64,000 bases of DNA from Burkholderia pyrrocinia (GCF_001028665.1 NZ_CP011503.1:1860001-1924000), one strand, 5' to 3'. Positions 29,432 to 38,882 are shown, counted from the first letter of the stretch. The notes: generated by a model not told the origin, from the letters alone. Program-made: numbers and translations.

Positions 29432-30220
29432 TTACCACCCGCCCCAGCGCGCCGCCAGCGCCGCGAGCACGGCCGCGCCTGCCGTCTCGGTGCGCAGCAC
29501 GCGGGGCCCAAGCGACAGCGCGGTGAAGCCGCGCGCGCGCGCCGCGTTTTCCTCGTCGGGCGACAGTCCGCCTTCGGGGCCGATCAGCAGCGTGACGGGT
29601 GCTGCAGGCGGCGTGTCGGGCAGCGACGCGAACGGGATGCTCGCGCGCGGCGACAGCAGCAGCCGCAGCTCGCCGTCGGTCGGCGCGGCCGGCAGCGTTT
29701 CGAGCCACGCGTTGAAGCCGCGAACCGGCGCGACGTCGGGCAAGCGGTTGCGCCCGCACTGTTCGCACGATGCGCGCACGACGCCGCGCCAGTGCGCGAC
29801 GCGCTTGTCCGCGCGTTCGCCGGCAAGCTTCACGACGCCGCGTGCGGTCGACAGCGGCACGACCGCCGCGACGCCGAGCTCGACGGCCTTTTCGATCACC
29901 CAGTCCATCTTGTCGCCGCCGGCGATCCCCTGCGCAAGCGTCACGCGGTACGGCGGCTCGGCCTCGGCCGGCTCGAACGCGTCGATCTGCGCGAGCGCGC
30001 TGCGCTTGTCGATCTCGACGAGCCGTGCGCGGTACTGGCCGCCCGTGCCGTCGAACAGCGCGAGCACGTCGCCGGGCTGCAGGCGCAGCACCTGCGCGTG
30101 GCGTGCGACGTCGGCCGGCAGCGCGAGCGTGGCGTCGGCGCGCAGTGCCGCGTCGACGAAAAAGCGCGGCACGGCCGCGGTGGTGGTGGCTTCGTTCATG
30201 CGTGTGGCGGTTTCGTTCAT
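29432..30220 (-). CDS. rsmE: 16S rRNA (uracil-1498-N3)-methyltransferase
   Basis: Methylates U1498 of 16S rRNA using SAM. The protein has the SPOUT-class features of RsmE: PRFFVDAAL at the N-terminus (PUA-like), GDKMDWVIEKAVELGVAAVV, RASCEQCGRNRLP, and the knot LLIGPEGGLSPDEENAARARG with LGPRVLRTETAGAAVLAAL. The ATG at 30220 (262 residues) overlaps the VOC stop as ATGA. A second in-frame ATG at 30199 (255 residues) exists because of a 13-nt duplication. Neither has a strong ribosome-binding site. Confidence 0.92.
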   Translation of the reverse strand: MNETATRMNEATTTAAVPRFFVDAALRADATLALPADVARHAQVLRLQPGDVLALFDGTGGQYRARLVEIDKRSALAQIDAFEPAEAEPPYRVTLAQGIAGGDKMDWVIEKAVELGVAAVVPLSTARGVVKLAGERADKRVAHWRGVVRASCEQCGRNRLPDVAPVRGFNAWLETLPAAPTDGELRLLLSPRASIPFASLPDTPPAAPVTLLIGPEGGLSPDEENAARARGFTALSLGPRVLRTETAGAAVLAALAARWGGW

Positions 30221-30224
30221 GCGT
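30191..30224. repeat. 13-nt direct duplication at the rsmE start
   Basis: TTCGTTCATGCGT occurs at 30191-30203 and again at 30212-30224, period 21 nt. Each copy contains an in-frame rsmE start codon on the minus strand (MNE...MNE). Confidence 0.8.
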
Positions 30225-30633
30225 CGAGATGGCGCGCGAGCGCCCAGCGGTAGCCGTCGAGATCCTCGATCTGCGCGAACCGGTCGCCCCAGAACTGGTC
30301 CTGCGGCGCGGTCAGCGATTTCGCGCCCGCGTCGAGCGCGCGCTGCCAGGTGGCGTCGACGTCGTCGACATACAGATAGAACGACTGCGGCGCGGTGGCG
30401 TTCGCGCTCTTCGGCGTGAGCGCGGTCGAGCCGAACGCGCCTTCGGGCGCGAACATCACGATCAACTGGCCGCGGTAGGCCATCTCGACGTGCATGATCG
30501 CGCCGTCCTCGTCGTGCACGTCGCGCAGTTCGAAGCCGAATGCGGCCTTGAAGAAATCGATGGCCGCGCGTGCGTTGCGCACGGCCAGATACGGCGTCAA
30601 CCAAGGCACGTCGGCCGGACGTGGATCGGTCAT
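30217..30633 (-). CDS. VOC-superfamily (glyoxalase/bleomycin-resistance-like) protein
   Basis: A 138-residue single VOC domain with TPYLAVRNARAAIDFFKAAF, HVEMAYRGQLIVMF, FYLYVDDVDATWQRALDAGA and FWGDRFAQIEDLDGYRWAL. The usual His and Glu metal-ligand positions appear as HVE and QIED, so metal binding is possible. Substrate unknown. It is preceded by a structured leader shared with alc (see 30634-30718) and overlaps rsmE by 4 bp. Confidence 0.85.
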   Translation of the reverse strand: MTDPRPADVPWLTPYLAVRNARAAIDFFKAAFGFELRDVHDEDGAIMHVEMAYRGQLIVMFAPEGAFGSTALTPKSANATAPQSFYLYVDDVDATWQRALDAGAKSLTAPQDQFWGDRFAQIEDLDGYRWALARHLDA

Positions 30634-30718
30634 GAAAATCTCCTGTCGAACGGTGTTGGCGCTTCAGCGCCTATGCCGGACCGAGTCAGTGCTTCAGCAC
30701 TTGCTCGAACCCCATGCT
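30634..30718 (-). promoter_or_regulatory. Structured 5' leader shared with alc
   Basis: On the minus strand the leader holds hairpin AGTGCTGAAGCACT, then GGCGCTGAAGCGCC, then AAC and CGACAGGAGA just before the ATG. The second hairpin, the AAC and the CGACAGGAGA ribosome-binding block recur upstream of alc at 40537-40571. Confidence 0.6.
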
Positions 30719-30851
30719 TTGCATCGGGTCCCATGCGTCGCGGTCGGCCAGCGGGTTGGCACTGCATCCGGGTCGTTCCGATCCCGCGTTTCGCACGGCG
30801 AACCATACGAAACCACGAAGGAAAAACGGAACGATGCGGCCGCCCGGACGC

Positions 30852-31709
30852 TCAGCGGCGAACGCCCAGTGTATCGCGCAGCGTGTGCGGCAGGGCAAAG
30901 AGGGATGCATGCAGCCGCGCGTCGTAGTAGCGCAAGCCCTGGACGTGGCGCGCGGCGAGCCGTTCGTCGACGTCGTGCGCGAACAGCGCGGCCGCATCGA
31001 GCGTGTCGCTCGCGATCACCATCAGCCATTGCGAGCCGTACAGCGGCACGTGCGCGGACAACGGATCGACGACCGCGAAGCTCGCGCGCAGGTCGTCGAG
31101 CAGCGCGGCGATGCGCGCCGCGTGGAACACCGGCGAGCCGAGATGCATCGAGATCGCGCCGCACGGCGTGAGGATCCGCTTGAGCCGCGCGTAGAACGCG
31201 CGCGTATAGAGGCCGGCCGCCGGCGAATCGGGCGGCGTGAGGTCGAACACGACGAGATCGAAATGCTCGACGGTCGAGTCGACGAAATGCGCGGCGTCGC
31301 CGATCACGACCTCGACGCGCGGGTCGTCGAGCGCGCCCTGGTGCACGTCGTCGAGATAACGGCGCGCCATCCCGACCACCTCGTCATCGAGTTCCGCGAT
31401 CACGATCCGCTCGATGCACGCATGCTTGAGCAACTGGCGTGCCGCGCCGCCGTCGCCGCCGCCGAGCACCAGCGCCTTCTTCGGCGACGGATGCGCGAGC
31501 GCGGCCGGGTGCGTCATGCACTCGTGATAGACGTACTCGTCGCCGACCGACGTCATCGGCTGGCCGTCCAGCGTAAACAGCCGGCCGAGCTGCGGGGTTT
31601 CCCAGACTTCGATCTGCTGGTGCGGGGACGCGACGCGCGCGAGCCGCCGAGCATTCGGGAAGCCGTAGGTGGCGTCGGGCGTAGGGTGAAAGAGTAGCGT
31701 GGTGCTCAC
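30852..31709 (-). CDS. speE: Spermidine synthase-like polyamine aminopropyltransferase
   Basis: Transfers an aminopropyl group from decarboxylated SAM to putrescine. The 285-residue protein has FTLDGQPMTSVGDEYVYHECMTHP, the nucleotide loop VLGGGDGGAARQLLKH, AELDDEVVGMARRYL, and the catalytic region LVVFDLTPPDSPAAGLYTRAFY. In E. coli SpeE the equivalent motif is DxTDP; here it reads DLTPPD, as in several proteobacterial homologues. The GTG at 31709 (VSTTLLFHPTPDATYGF) is used; an upstream in-frame extension to 31793 is unlikely. No speD is adjacent. Confidence 0.88.
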   Translation of the reverse strand: MSTTLLFHPTPDATYGFPNARRLARVASPHQQIEVWETPQLGRLFTLDGQPMTSVGDEYVYHECMTHPAALAHPSPKKALVLGGGDGGAARQLLKHACIERIVIAELDDEVVGMARRYLDDVHQGALDDPRVEVVIGDAAHFVDSTVEHFDLVVFDLTPPDSPAAGLYTRAFYARLKRILTPCGAISMHLGSPVFHAARIAALLDDLRASFAVVDPLSAHVPLYGSQWLMVIASDTLDAAALFAHDVDERLAARHVQGLRYYDARLHASLFALPHTLRDTLGVRR

Positions 31710-31824
31710 GGGTGGGCCGCCAAGGGCAGTCGTTTCTGACGTCTGAATTATAGGAGGCGCACGGTTTGACGGAAAACCGTGCCGGAACACCACGCGCCGA
31801 CAAGGGAAATGTCAGCCCATCTGT

Positions 31825-31830
31825 TAAAAT
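31825..31830 (+). promoter_or_regulatory. Possible -10 box of tkt
   Basis: TAAAAT about 140 bp before the tkt ATG in the divergent speE-tkt region; no clear -35. Confidence 0.3.
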
Positions 31831-31970
31831 GACGAGCTTTGCAGCCCCGTCCGTAGGCTCCGTCCGCTTCGCGTCCGTCAGGCGCCGCACCGCGCGCCGG
31901 GAACGATTGACGCTCGAGCTTCCGGATGCCGCCGTGCCCCCGTTTCCTCGACTCGTTCTCCGGACTCGAC

Positions 31971-33998
31971 ATGACGACTTCGTCTCCCGCCTCCACCACC
32001 CTGATGGCCAACGCGATCCGTGCGCTCGCGATGGACGCCGTCCAGCAAGCGAACTCCGGCCACCCCGGCATGCCGATGGGCATGGCCGAAATCGGCGTCG
32101 CGCTCTGGTCGCGCCATCTGAAGCACAACCCGACGAACCCGCACTGGGCAGACCGCGACCGCTTCGTGCTGTCGAACGGCCATGGCTCGATGCTGCTGTA
32201 CTCGCTGCTGCACCTGACCGGCTACGACCTGCCGATCGAAGAGCTGAAGAACTTCCGCCAGCTGCACTCGAAGACGCCGGGCCACCCGGAATACGGGATC
32301 ACGCCGGGTGTCGAGACGACCACCGGCCCGCTCGGCCAGGGTCTCGCGAACGCGGTCGGCATGGCGCTCGGCGAAGCGCTGATGGCCGACGAGTTCAACC
32401 GCGACGGCGCGAAGATCGTCGATCACCACACGTACGTGTTCCTCGGCGACGGCTGCCTGATGGAAGGCATCTCGCACGAAGCCTGCTCGCTCGCGGGCAC
32501 GCTGAAGCTGAACAAGCTGATCGCGCTGTACGACGACAACGGCATCTCGATCGACGGCGACGTCGTGAACTGGTTCCACGACGATACGCCGAAGCGCTTC
32601 GAAGCGTACGGCTGGAACGTGATCCCGAACGTGAACGGCCATGACGTCGACGCAGTCGACGCGGCGATCGCGAAGGCGAAGCTGTCGGACAAGCCGACGC
32701 TGATCTGCTGCAAGACGGTGATCGGCAAGGGCGCGGCGACCAAGGCCGGCGGCCACGACGTGCATGGCGCTGCGCTCGGCGCGGAAGAAATCGCGAAGAC
32801 GCGCGAAGCGCTCGGCTGGAAGTGGGAGCCGTTCGTGATTCCGCAGGAAGTCTATGCGGCCTGGGACGCGAAGGAAGCCGGCAAGCGTGCCGAAACCGAC
32901 TGGGACGCGACGTTCGCGCAATATCGCGCCAAGTTCCCGGCAGAAGCCGCCGAATTCGAGCGCCGGATGGCCAACCAGCTGCCGGCCGACTGGGCCCAGA
33001 AGGCCGCGGCGATCATCGCCGGCGCGAACGAGCGCGCCGAGACGGTCGCGACCCGCAAGGCGTCGCAGCAGGCGATCGAAGGGCTGGCCGCCGCGCTGCC
33101 CGAGCTGCTCGGCGGCTCGGCCGACCTGACCGGCTCGAACCTGACCAACTGGAAGGCGTCGAAGGCGGTCCGTGCGAATCCGGAAGGCGCGGGCGTCGTG
33201 CTGGGCAACCACATCAACTACGGCGTGCGCGAATTCGGCATGAGCGCCGCGATCAACGGCCTCGCGCTGCACGGCGGCCACAAGCCGTTCGGCGGCACGT
33301 TCCTGACGTTCTCCGACTACAGCCGCAACGCGCTGCGCGTGGCCGCGCTGATGAAGGTACCGTCGATCTTCGTGTTCACGCACGATTCGATCGGCCTCGG
33401 CGAAGACGGCCCGACGCACCAGTCGATCGAGCACGTGTCGAGCCTGCGCCTGATCCCGAACCACGACGTGTGGCGTCCGGCCGACACGGTCGAGACGGCC
33501 GTTGCATGGACGCACGCGGTTGCCGCGGATCGTCCGTCGAGCCTGATCTTCAGCCGCCAGAACCTCGCGTTCAACCCGCGTACCGACGCGCAGATCGCCA
33601 ACGTCGAGAAGGGCGGCTACGTACTGAAGGACTGGGACGAAGAAATCGTCGCGCGCAAGATCATCCTGATCGCGACGGGTTCGGAAGTCGAGCTCGCGAT
33701 GAAGGCCGTCGAGCCGCTCGCGCAGCAAGGCATCGCGGCCCGCGTCGTGTCGATGCCGTCGACCAACGTGTTCGACCGCCAGGACGCCGAATACCGCGAA
33801 CGCGTGCTGCCGCACGGCGTGCGCCGCGTCGCGATCGAAGCGGGCGTGACGAGCTTCTGGCACAAGTACGTCGGCCTGGAAGGCGGCGTCGTCGGGATCG
33901 ACACGTTCGGCGAATCGGCGCCGGCCGGCGTGCTGTTCAAGTACTTCGGCTTCACCGTCGAGCACGTCGTCGAGACCGCGAAGGCCGTGCTGGCCTAA
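31971..33998 (+). CDS. tktA: Transketolase
   Basis: Thiamine-diphosphate enzyme of the pentose phosphate and Calvin-type sugar rearrangements. The 675-residue protein shows the start [32 protein letters not shown], the ThDP motif [20 protein letters not shown] with later [11 protein letters not shown], the pyrimidine domain [18 protein letters not shown], and a C-terminal transketolase domain ([13 protein letters not shown]). Family length 660-680. It is followed after 87 bp by gap, so the two carbon-metabolism genes may be co-expressed. Confidence 0.96.
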   Translation: MTTSSPASTTLMANAIRALAMDAVQQANSGHPGMPMGMAEIGVALWSRHLKHNPTNPHWADRDRFVLSNGHGSMLLYSLLHLTGYDLPIEELKNFRQLHSKTPGHPEYGITPGVETTTGPLGQGLANAVGMALGEALMADEFNRDGAKIVDHHTYVFLGDGCLMEGISHEACSLAGTLKLNKLIALYDDNGISIDGDVVNWFHDDTPKRFEAYGWNVIPNVNGHDVDAVDAAIAKAKLSDKPTLICCKTVIGKGAATKAGGHDVHGAALGAEEIAKTREALGWKWEPFVIPQEVYAAWDAKEAGKRAETDWDATFAQYRAKFPAEAAEFERRMANQLPADWAQKAAAIIAGANERAETVATRKASQQAIEGLAAALPELLGGSADLTGSNLTNWKASKAVRANPEGAGVVLGNHINYGVREFGMSAAINGLALHGGHKPFGGTFLTFSDYSRNALRVAALMKVPSIFVFTHDSIGLGEDGPTHQSIEHVSSLRLIPNHDVWRPADTVETAVAWTHAVAADRPSSLIFSRQNLAFNPRTDAQIANVEKGGYVLKDWDEEIVARKIILIATGSEVELAMKAVEPLAQQGIAARVVSMPSTNVFDRQDAEYRERVLPHGVRRVAIEAGVTSFWHKYVGLEGGVVGIDTFGESAPAGVLFKYFGFTVEHVVETAKAVLA

Positions 33999-34085
33999 AA
34001 GCATTCGCGACGCGCGCCACCCGTCGCGCGCGTCGCACCGTGAAGCTGCACGAAACGAATTTTTTCAGCCATCAGGAGATAGACC

Positions 34086-35096
34086 ATGACGATTCGCGTC
34101 GCAATCAACGGCTACGGCCGTATCGGCCGCAACACGCTGCGCGCGTTTTATGAAAACGGCAAGAAGCACGATCTCGAGATCGTCGCGATCAACGATCTGG
34201 GCGATGCGAAGACCAACGCGCACCTGACCCAGTACGACACCGCGCACGGCAAGTTCCCGGGCGAAGTGACGGTCGACGGCGACTACCTCGTCGTGAACGG
34301 CGACAAGATCCGCGTGCTGGCGAACCGCAACCCGGCAGAACTGCCGTGGGGCGAGCTCGGCGTCGACGTCGTGATGGAATGCACGGGCTTCTTCACGACC
34401 AAGGAAAAGGCGAGCGCGCACCTGAAGGGCGGCGCGAAGAAGGTGATCATCTCGGCGCCGGGCGGCAAGGACGTCGACGCGACGATCGTCTACGGCGTGA
34501 ACCACGACGTGCTGAAGGCCGAGCACACCGTGATCTCGAACGCATCGTGCACGACGAACTGCCTCGCGCCGCTCGTCAAGCCGCTGAACGACAAGATCGG
34601 CCTCGAAACCGGCCTGATGACGACGATCCACGCGTACACGAACGACCAGGTGCTGACGGACGTCTATCACGAAGACCTGCGCCGCGCGCGTTCGGCCACG
34701 CACAGCCAGATCCCGACGAAGACGGGCGCTGCTTCGGCCGTCGGCCTCGTGCTGCCGGAACTGAACGGCAAGCTCGACGGCTACGCGATCCGCGTCCCGA
34801 CGATCAACGTGTCGATCGTCGACCTGTCGTTCATCGCGAAGCGCGACACGACGGTCGAGGAAGTCAACGCGATCATGAAGGAAGCATCGGAAGGCGCGCT
34901 GAAGGGCATCCTCGGCTACAACGATGCACCGCTGGTGTCGATCGACTTCAACCACAACCCGGCTTCGTCGACGTTCGACGCGACGCTGACCAAGGTGTCG
35001 GGCCGTCTCGTCAAGGTGTCGAGCTGGTACGACAACGAGTGGGGTTTCTCGAACCGCATGCTGGATACGGCTGTCGCGTTCGCGAACGCGAAGTAA
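34086..35096 (+). CDS. gap: Glyceraldehyde-3-phosphate dehydrogenase
   Basis: Oxidises glyceraldehyde 3-phosphate to 1,3-bisphosphoglycerate. The 336-residue protein has [19 protein letters not shown], catalytic Cys in [17 protein letters not shown] near residue 155, His in [10 protein letters not shown], and [14 protein letters not shown] at the end. CAGGAG lies upstream of the ATG. An intrinsic terminator follows the stop. It supplies lower glycolysis for the Entner-Doudoroff and De Ley-Doudoroff routes encoded elsewhere in the window. Confidence 0.97.
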   Translation: MTIRVAINGYGRIGRNTLRAFYENGKKHDLEIVAINDLGDAKTNAHLTQYDTAHGKFPGEVTVDGDYLVVNGDKIRVLANRNPAELPWGELGVDVVMECTGFFTTKEKASAHLKGGAKKVIISAPGGKDVDATIVYGVNHDVLKAEHTVISNASCTTNCLAPLVKPLNDKIGLETGLMTTIHAYTNDQVLTDVYHEDLRRARSATHSQIPTKTGAASAVGLVLPELNGKLDGYAIRVPTINVSIVDLSFIAKRDTTVEEVNAIMKEASEGALKGILGYNDAPLVSIDFNHNPASSTFDATLTKVSGRLVKVSSWYDNEWGFSNRMLDTAVAFANAK

Positions 35097-35142
35097 TCCC
35101 GCACGTTGCGCGGCCGCGGCAACGCGGCACGCGCGGCGAACG

Positions 35143-35174
35143 AGCCCGGCCCGGTTTTCCGGCCGGGCTTTTTT
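35143..35174 (+). terminator. Intrinsic terminator after gap
   Basis: AGCCCGGCC (35143-35151) pairs with GGCCGGGCT (35161-35169), followed by a run of six T. Also positioned to end the convergent LysR transcript weakly. Confidence 0.85.
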
Positions 35175-35192
35175 GTTGCCCGGAGTGCGTCG

Positions 35193-36077
35193 TCACCGGT
35201 CTGCCGTCACCTGTTCGAGCGCGGCGACGAATGCGCGCTTCAGCGGGCTGTCGAGGTCGGTCCACGCGAGACCGATACCGCTCCGGTGGCCGGCCAGGTC
35301 GAGCGGCCGCGCGAGCACGTTCGGCGGCAGTGCGCTCGCGGCTTCCGCCGGGATCAGCCCGATGCCCATCCCCGCCGCGACGAGCGCAAGCATCGTCGTG
35401 AATTCCCCGAACTCCTGCGCGATTTCGAGCGTCGTGCCCGCGCGGCTCAGCGCGAGCAGCATGTCGTCGTGAAAGCCGGGCGCGTAGCGGCGCGCAAGCA
35501 CGAACGCGGGCTGGCCGCGCAGCGCGGCCGGCGGGATCGTGTCGTGTGCGGCGAGCGGATGGTCGAGCGGCAGCGCGACGACGAAGCCTTCCTCAAGCAC
35601 CACGCGCGTGTCGATACCCGCATATGCGGCCGGCAGCCGGATCATCCCGAAATCGATCCGCCGGTCGCGCAGCGCGGCGATCTGGTCGGGTGTCGGCATG
35701 TCCTTCAGTTCCAGCGCGATCAGCGGGTAGCGCTCGCGCATCGTGCGCAGCACGGCCGGCAGCAGCGCGGGCAGCACCGACGACACGAACGCGATCCGCA
35801 GCGTGCCGATCTCGCCGCGGCTCGACAGCCGCGCCATCTGTTCCGCGCGCGCGGCCTGCTGCAGCGTCGCGCGTGCTTCAGGCAGGAACACGCGCCCCGT
35901 GTCGCTCAGTTCGACCTTGTGCCGGTCGCGCTCGAACAGCCGTGCGCCGAGTTCTTCCTCGAGCGCCTTGATCTGCATGCTCAGCGCGGGCTGCACAATG
36001 AACAGGCGCTGCGCCGCGCGCCCGAAATGCAGCTCTTCCGCGAGCATGACGAAGGCGCGCAATTGCTTGAGTTCCAT
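35193..36077 (-). CDS. LysR-family transcriptional regulator
   Basis: A 294-residue LTTR. The N-terminal helix-turn-helix is MELKQLRAFVMLAEELHFGRA...LSMQIKALEEELGARLFERD (split by other residues). The effector domain includes RIAFVSSVLPALLP and FVLARRYAPGFHDDM. Divergent from the SDR and zinc-dehydrogenase pair (36229, 37013), with an LTTR-type dyad between them, so it probably controls them. Effector unknown. Confidence 0.92.
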   Translation of the reverse strand: MELKQLRAFVMLAEELHFGRAAQRLFIVQPALSMQIKALEEELGARLFERDRHKVELSDTGRVFLPEARATLQQAARAEQMARLSSRGEIGTLRIAFVSSVLPALLPAVLRTMRERYPLIALELKDMPTPDQIAALRDRRIDFGMIRLPAAYAGIDTRVVLEEGFVVALPLDHPLAAHDTIPPAALRGQPAFVLARRYAPGFHDDMLLALSRAGTTLEIAQEFGEFTTMLALVAAGMGIGLIPAEAASALPPNVLARPLDLAGHRSGIGLAWTDLDSPLKRAFVAALEQVTADR

Positions 36078-36102
36078 GGGCGGCGGGCAGGAGAGGGCGG
36101 TA

Positions 36103-36117
36103 ATCAGATTTCATGAT
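36103..36117. promoter_or_regulatory. LTTR-type dyad ATCA-N7-TGAT
   Basis: ATCA (36103-36106) and TGAT (36114-36117) contain the T-N11-A arrangement of LysR sites, 26 bp upstream of the LysR start and 112 bp before the SDR gene. AT-rich compared with the flanks. Confidence 0.4.
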
Positions 36118-36228
36118 AACCGGATCAAAAAAGACCATTGGCGCGGCATCGGGCCGGCAGCCGAAGATACCGTCAACGCGAGACCGGCCGCGACGGGCAG
36201 CCGGCTCCACTGGCACGAGGAGACATGC

Positions 36229-37002
36229 ATGACCCACGCGCTTGACCGGTTCCGCCTCGACGGCCGCCGCGCACTGATCACGGGTTCCGGACGCGGGATC
36301 GGGCTGACGCTCGCCCGCGGGCTCGCGGAAGCCGGCGCGGCGATCGTCATCAACGATCGCAATGAAGAGAAGGCCGCGACGCTCGCGCGCCGTTTCCGCG
36401 ACGAAGGCTTCGCGGCCGACCATGCGGTGTTCGACGTCGCCGAGCATGCGCAGGTGCGCGCGGCGATCGACGATTTCGAGGCGCGCGTCGGCGCGATCGA
36501 CATCCTCGTGAACAACGCGGGCATCCAGCGCCGCGCGCCGCTCGACGCATTCGAGCCCGACGACTGGCATGCGCTGATGCGCGTGAATCTCGACGGCGTG
36601 TTCAACGTCGCGCAGGCCGTCGCGCGCCACATGATCGCGCGCGGCCACGGGAAGATCATCAACATCTGTTCGGTGCAGAGCGAGCTCGCGCGGCCGACGA
36701 TCGCGCCGTATGCGGCGACGAAGGGCGCGGTGCGGATGCTGACCAAAGGGATGTGCGCCGACTGGGCACGCCACGGCATCCAGGCCAACGGCCTCGCGCC
36801 CGGCTATTTCGAGACCGAACTGAATCGCGCGCTGGTCGACGACGCGGCGTTCTCCGACTGGCTGTGCAAGCGCACGCCGGCCGGCCGCTGGGGGCGCGTC
36901 GACGAGCTGTGCGGCGCGGCGATCTTCCTCGCGTCGGCCGCGTCCGATTTCGTGAACGGCCAGACGCTGTTCGTCGACGGCGGGCTGACCAGCGCCGTAT
37001 AG
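36229..37002 (+). CDS. SDR oxidoreductase, gluconate 5-dehydrogenase-like
   Basis: A 257-residue short-chain dehydrogenase resembling IdnO/gluconate 5-dehydrogenase: LDGRRALITGSGRGIGLTLA, NNAGIQRRAPL (the typical IQRR of this group), VNLDGVFNVAQAVARHM, catalytic YAATKGAVRMLTKGM and GYFETELNRALV. GAGGAG lies 6 nt before the ATG at 36229; an overlapping ATG at 36225 is out of frame. With the idonate dehydrogenase-like gene 10 bp later it would interconvert 5-keto-gluconate and gluconate. Confidence 0.87.
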   Translation: MTHALDRFRLDGRRALITGSGRGIGLTLARGLAEAGAAIVINDRNEEKAATLARRFRDEGFAADHAVFDVAEHAQVRAAIDDFEARVGAIDILVNNAGIQRRAPLDAFEPDDWHALMRVNLDGVFNVAQAVARHMIARGHGKIINICSVQSELARPTIAPYAATKGAVRMLTKGMCADWARHGIQANGLAPGYFETELNRALVDDAAFSDWLCKRTPAGRWGRVDELCGAAIFLASAASDFVNGQTLFVDGGLTSAV

Positions 37003-37012
37003 GGAGGCAGGT

Positions 37013-38071
37013 ATGCGTATGCGTTGCATGTGTGTCGTGATCCACGGGCCGAACGACCTGCGGGTCGAAGAACAGGACGCGGGCGAGATCGGCCCGGGCC
37101 AGGTGCGCGTCGATGTCGCGATGGGCGGCATCTGCGGGTCCGATCTGCATTACTTCCGGCACGGCGGCTTCGGCGCGATCCGGCTGCAGCAGCCGATGGT
37201 GCTCGGCCACGAAGTCGCCGGCACGGTCGCGGAGGTCGCGCCCGACGTGACGTCGGTGAAGGTCGGCGATCGCGTCGCGGTCAATCCGAGCCGGCCGTGC
37301 GGTACGTGCCGCTATTGCCTCGAAGGCTTGCCGAACCAGTGTCTGGACATGCGCTTCTACGGCAGCGCGATGCGGATGCCGCACGTGCAGGGCGCGTTTC
37401 GCAACGCGCTCGTGTGCGACGCGACGCAGTGCGTGAAGGTCGCCGATCACGTGCCGCTGTCGCTCGCGGCGCTCGCCGAGCCGTTCGCGGTCGGGCTGCA
37501 TGCGGTTTCGCGCGCGGGCCCGCTGATCGGCAAGCGCGTGCTCGTATCGGGCTGCGGGCCGATCGGCGTGCTGGCGGTCGCGGCGGCGCGCGTGCATGGC
37601 GCGGCGGAGGTCGTCGCGACCGACGTCGTCGAAGCGCCGCTGGAAGTGGCCAGCGCGCTCGGCGCCGACCATACGATCAATGCGGCGGCCGATGCCGGAT
37701 GGGTCGCGCGCTACGGCGCCGACAAGGGTACGTTCGACGTGATGATCGAGTGTTCGGGCAATGCGCGCGCGCTGCGCGACGGTCTGGACGTGATGCGTCC
37801 GCGCGGGGTCGTCGTGCAGCTCGGGCTCGGCGGCGATGTCAGCCTGCCGCAGAACGTCGTGGTCGCGAAGGAGTTGTCGATCTGCGGATCGTTCCGCTTC
37901 CATGCGGAATTCGCGCTCGCGGTGCAACTGATCAACGCGGGGCGCGTCGACCTGAGGCCGGCCGTCACGCGCGTGTTCCCGATGCGCGACGCGAACCTCG
38001 CGTTCGAACTGGCCGGCGACCGGCAGCGCGCGATGAAGGTGCTGATCGATTTCGCGGACGAGGCCGCGTGA
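37013..38071 (+). CDS. Zinc-dependent L-idonate 5-dehydrogenase-like
   Basis: A 352-residue medium-chain dehydrogenase. Catalytic zinc ligands are in GGICGSDLHYF and LGHEVAG. The structural zinc lobe has four Cys in RPCGTCRYCLEGLPNQC. The Rossmann loop is VSGCGPIGVLAVAA with VATDVVEAPLEVA (Asp, NAD preference). Resembles IdnD (L-idonate to 5-keto-gluconate). AGGGAGG is 5 nt before the ATG. Paired with the SDR gene it gives the two-step idonate to gluconate route, and gluconate could enter the gntK-edd-eda pathway encoded 15 kb away. Confidence 0.87.
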   Translation: MRMRCMCVVIHGPNDLRVEEQDAGEIGPGQVRVDVAMGGICGSDLHYFRHGGFGAIRLQQPMVLGHEVAGTVAEVAPDVTSVKVGDRVAVNPSRPCGTCRYCLEGLPNQCLDMRFYGSAMRMPHVQGAFRNALVCDATQCVKVADHVPLSLAALAEPFAVGLHAVSRAGPLIGKRVLVSGCGPIGVLAVAAARVHGAAEVVATDVVEAPLEVASALGADHTINAAADAGWVARYGADKGTFDVMIECSGNARALRDGLDVMRPRGVVVQLGLGGDVSLPQNVVVAKELSICGSFRFHAEFALAVQLINAGRVDLRPAVTRVFPMRDANLAFELAGDRQRAMKVLIDFADEAA

Positions 38072-38161
38072 TCGTCCGGCGCAAGCGCGTGCGTTGTTTC
38101 GCGATCGACGAGAGTCCGATCGCTGCGGTGTGACGCTCGTGCGGTGCGCACCGCCCGGCCG

Positions 38162-38854
38162 TCAGGCGCCCGGCGTCGGGAAGAAGATGCCCGCGCGCTG
38201 CGCGGCGTTCGCGATGTGCGTTTCGATCGCGGTGCCCGCGGCGGCCGCGTCGCGCGCGATCAGCGCATCGACGATCGCGCGGTGCTCGTGCCACGTCGAC
38301 AGCAGCAGCTCGCGCCGGTAGAACGGCATGCGCTGGCTTTCCTTCATGATGTCCGCGCTGCCGCGCAGGATCGATTCGATCGCCGCGTTGCCGGCGAGAT
38401 GGATGATCCGCATGTGGAAGTCGAAGTCGAGTTGCGATGCTTCGTCGAGCGCGCTTTCGGTCAACGCGACGTGCAGGTCGGCGAGGTTGTCCTCGAACCA
38501 CGCGATATCGTCGTCGCTGACGACGTGCGCGGCCATCCGCGCGGCGAACCCTTCGAGCGCGTAGCGCATCTGGTACGTGTCGGGCGGCGACGACTGCTCG
38601 GCGAACCGCCACGCGTGCGCGTCCGTCGCCTGCGCGCTTTCGACGTACACGCCCTTGCCCGCGCGGATGCGCAGCATCCCGAGCGCCTCGAGCGTCGACA
38701 GCGCCTCGCGCAGCGACGCACGGCTGATCTCCAGCTCCTCGGAGAGCTGACGCTGGGCCGGCAGCAGGCTGCCGACCGGATAAACGCCTGCCTCGATCCG
38801 GTCGCGGATCGTCGCGATGGCGGCGTCGGTCACGGTATGCGGAACATTTTTCAT
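38162..38854 (-). CDS. FadR-type GntR transcriptional regulator
   Basis: A 230-residue GntR/FadR repressor. The winged HTH reads LLPAQRQLSEELEISRASLR then EALSTLEALGMLRIRAGKGV. The C-terminal FCD-type helical domain has metal-ligand His residues (FDFHMRIIHLAG, WHEHRAIVDAL). It is convergent with the zinc dehydrogenase and divergent from dctA. Both its own promoter and that of dctA contain matched GGTCT-N-ACC dyads, so it is likely autoregulated and controls dctA. Confidence 0.93.
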   Translation of the reverse strand: MKNVPHTVTDAAIATIRDRIEAGVYPVGSLLPAQRQLSEELEISRASLREALSTLEALGMLRIRAGKGVYVESAQATDAHAWRFAEQSSPPDTYQMRYALEGFAARMAAHVVSDDDIAWFEDNLADLHVALTESALDEASQLDFDFHMRIIHLAGNAAIESILRGSADIMKESQRMPFYRRELLLSTWHEHRAIVDALIARDAAAAGTAIETHIANAAQRAGIFFPTPGA

Positions 38855-38867
38855 GATGTGAACGATG

Positions 38868-38882
38868 GCCGGTCTGACCGGC
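38868..38882. promoter_or_regulatory. GntR operator-like dyad at the gntR start
   Basis: GCCGGTCTGACCGGC, a 15-bp palindrome with only the central base unpaired, 14 bp before the regulator ATG. Just upstream (minus strand) lies TACAAT (38883-38888), a likely -10, so the dyad covers the start of transcription. Core GGTCT-N-ACC matches the FadR-type operator and the second site at 39042. Confidence 0.6.
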
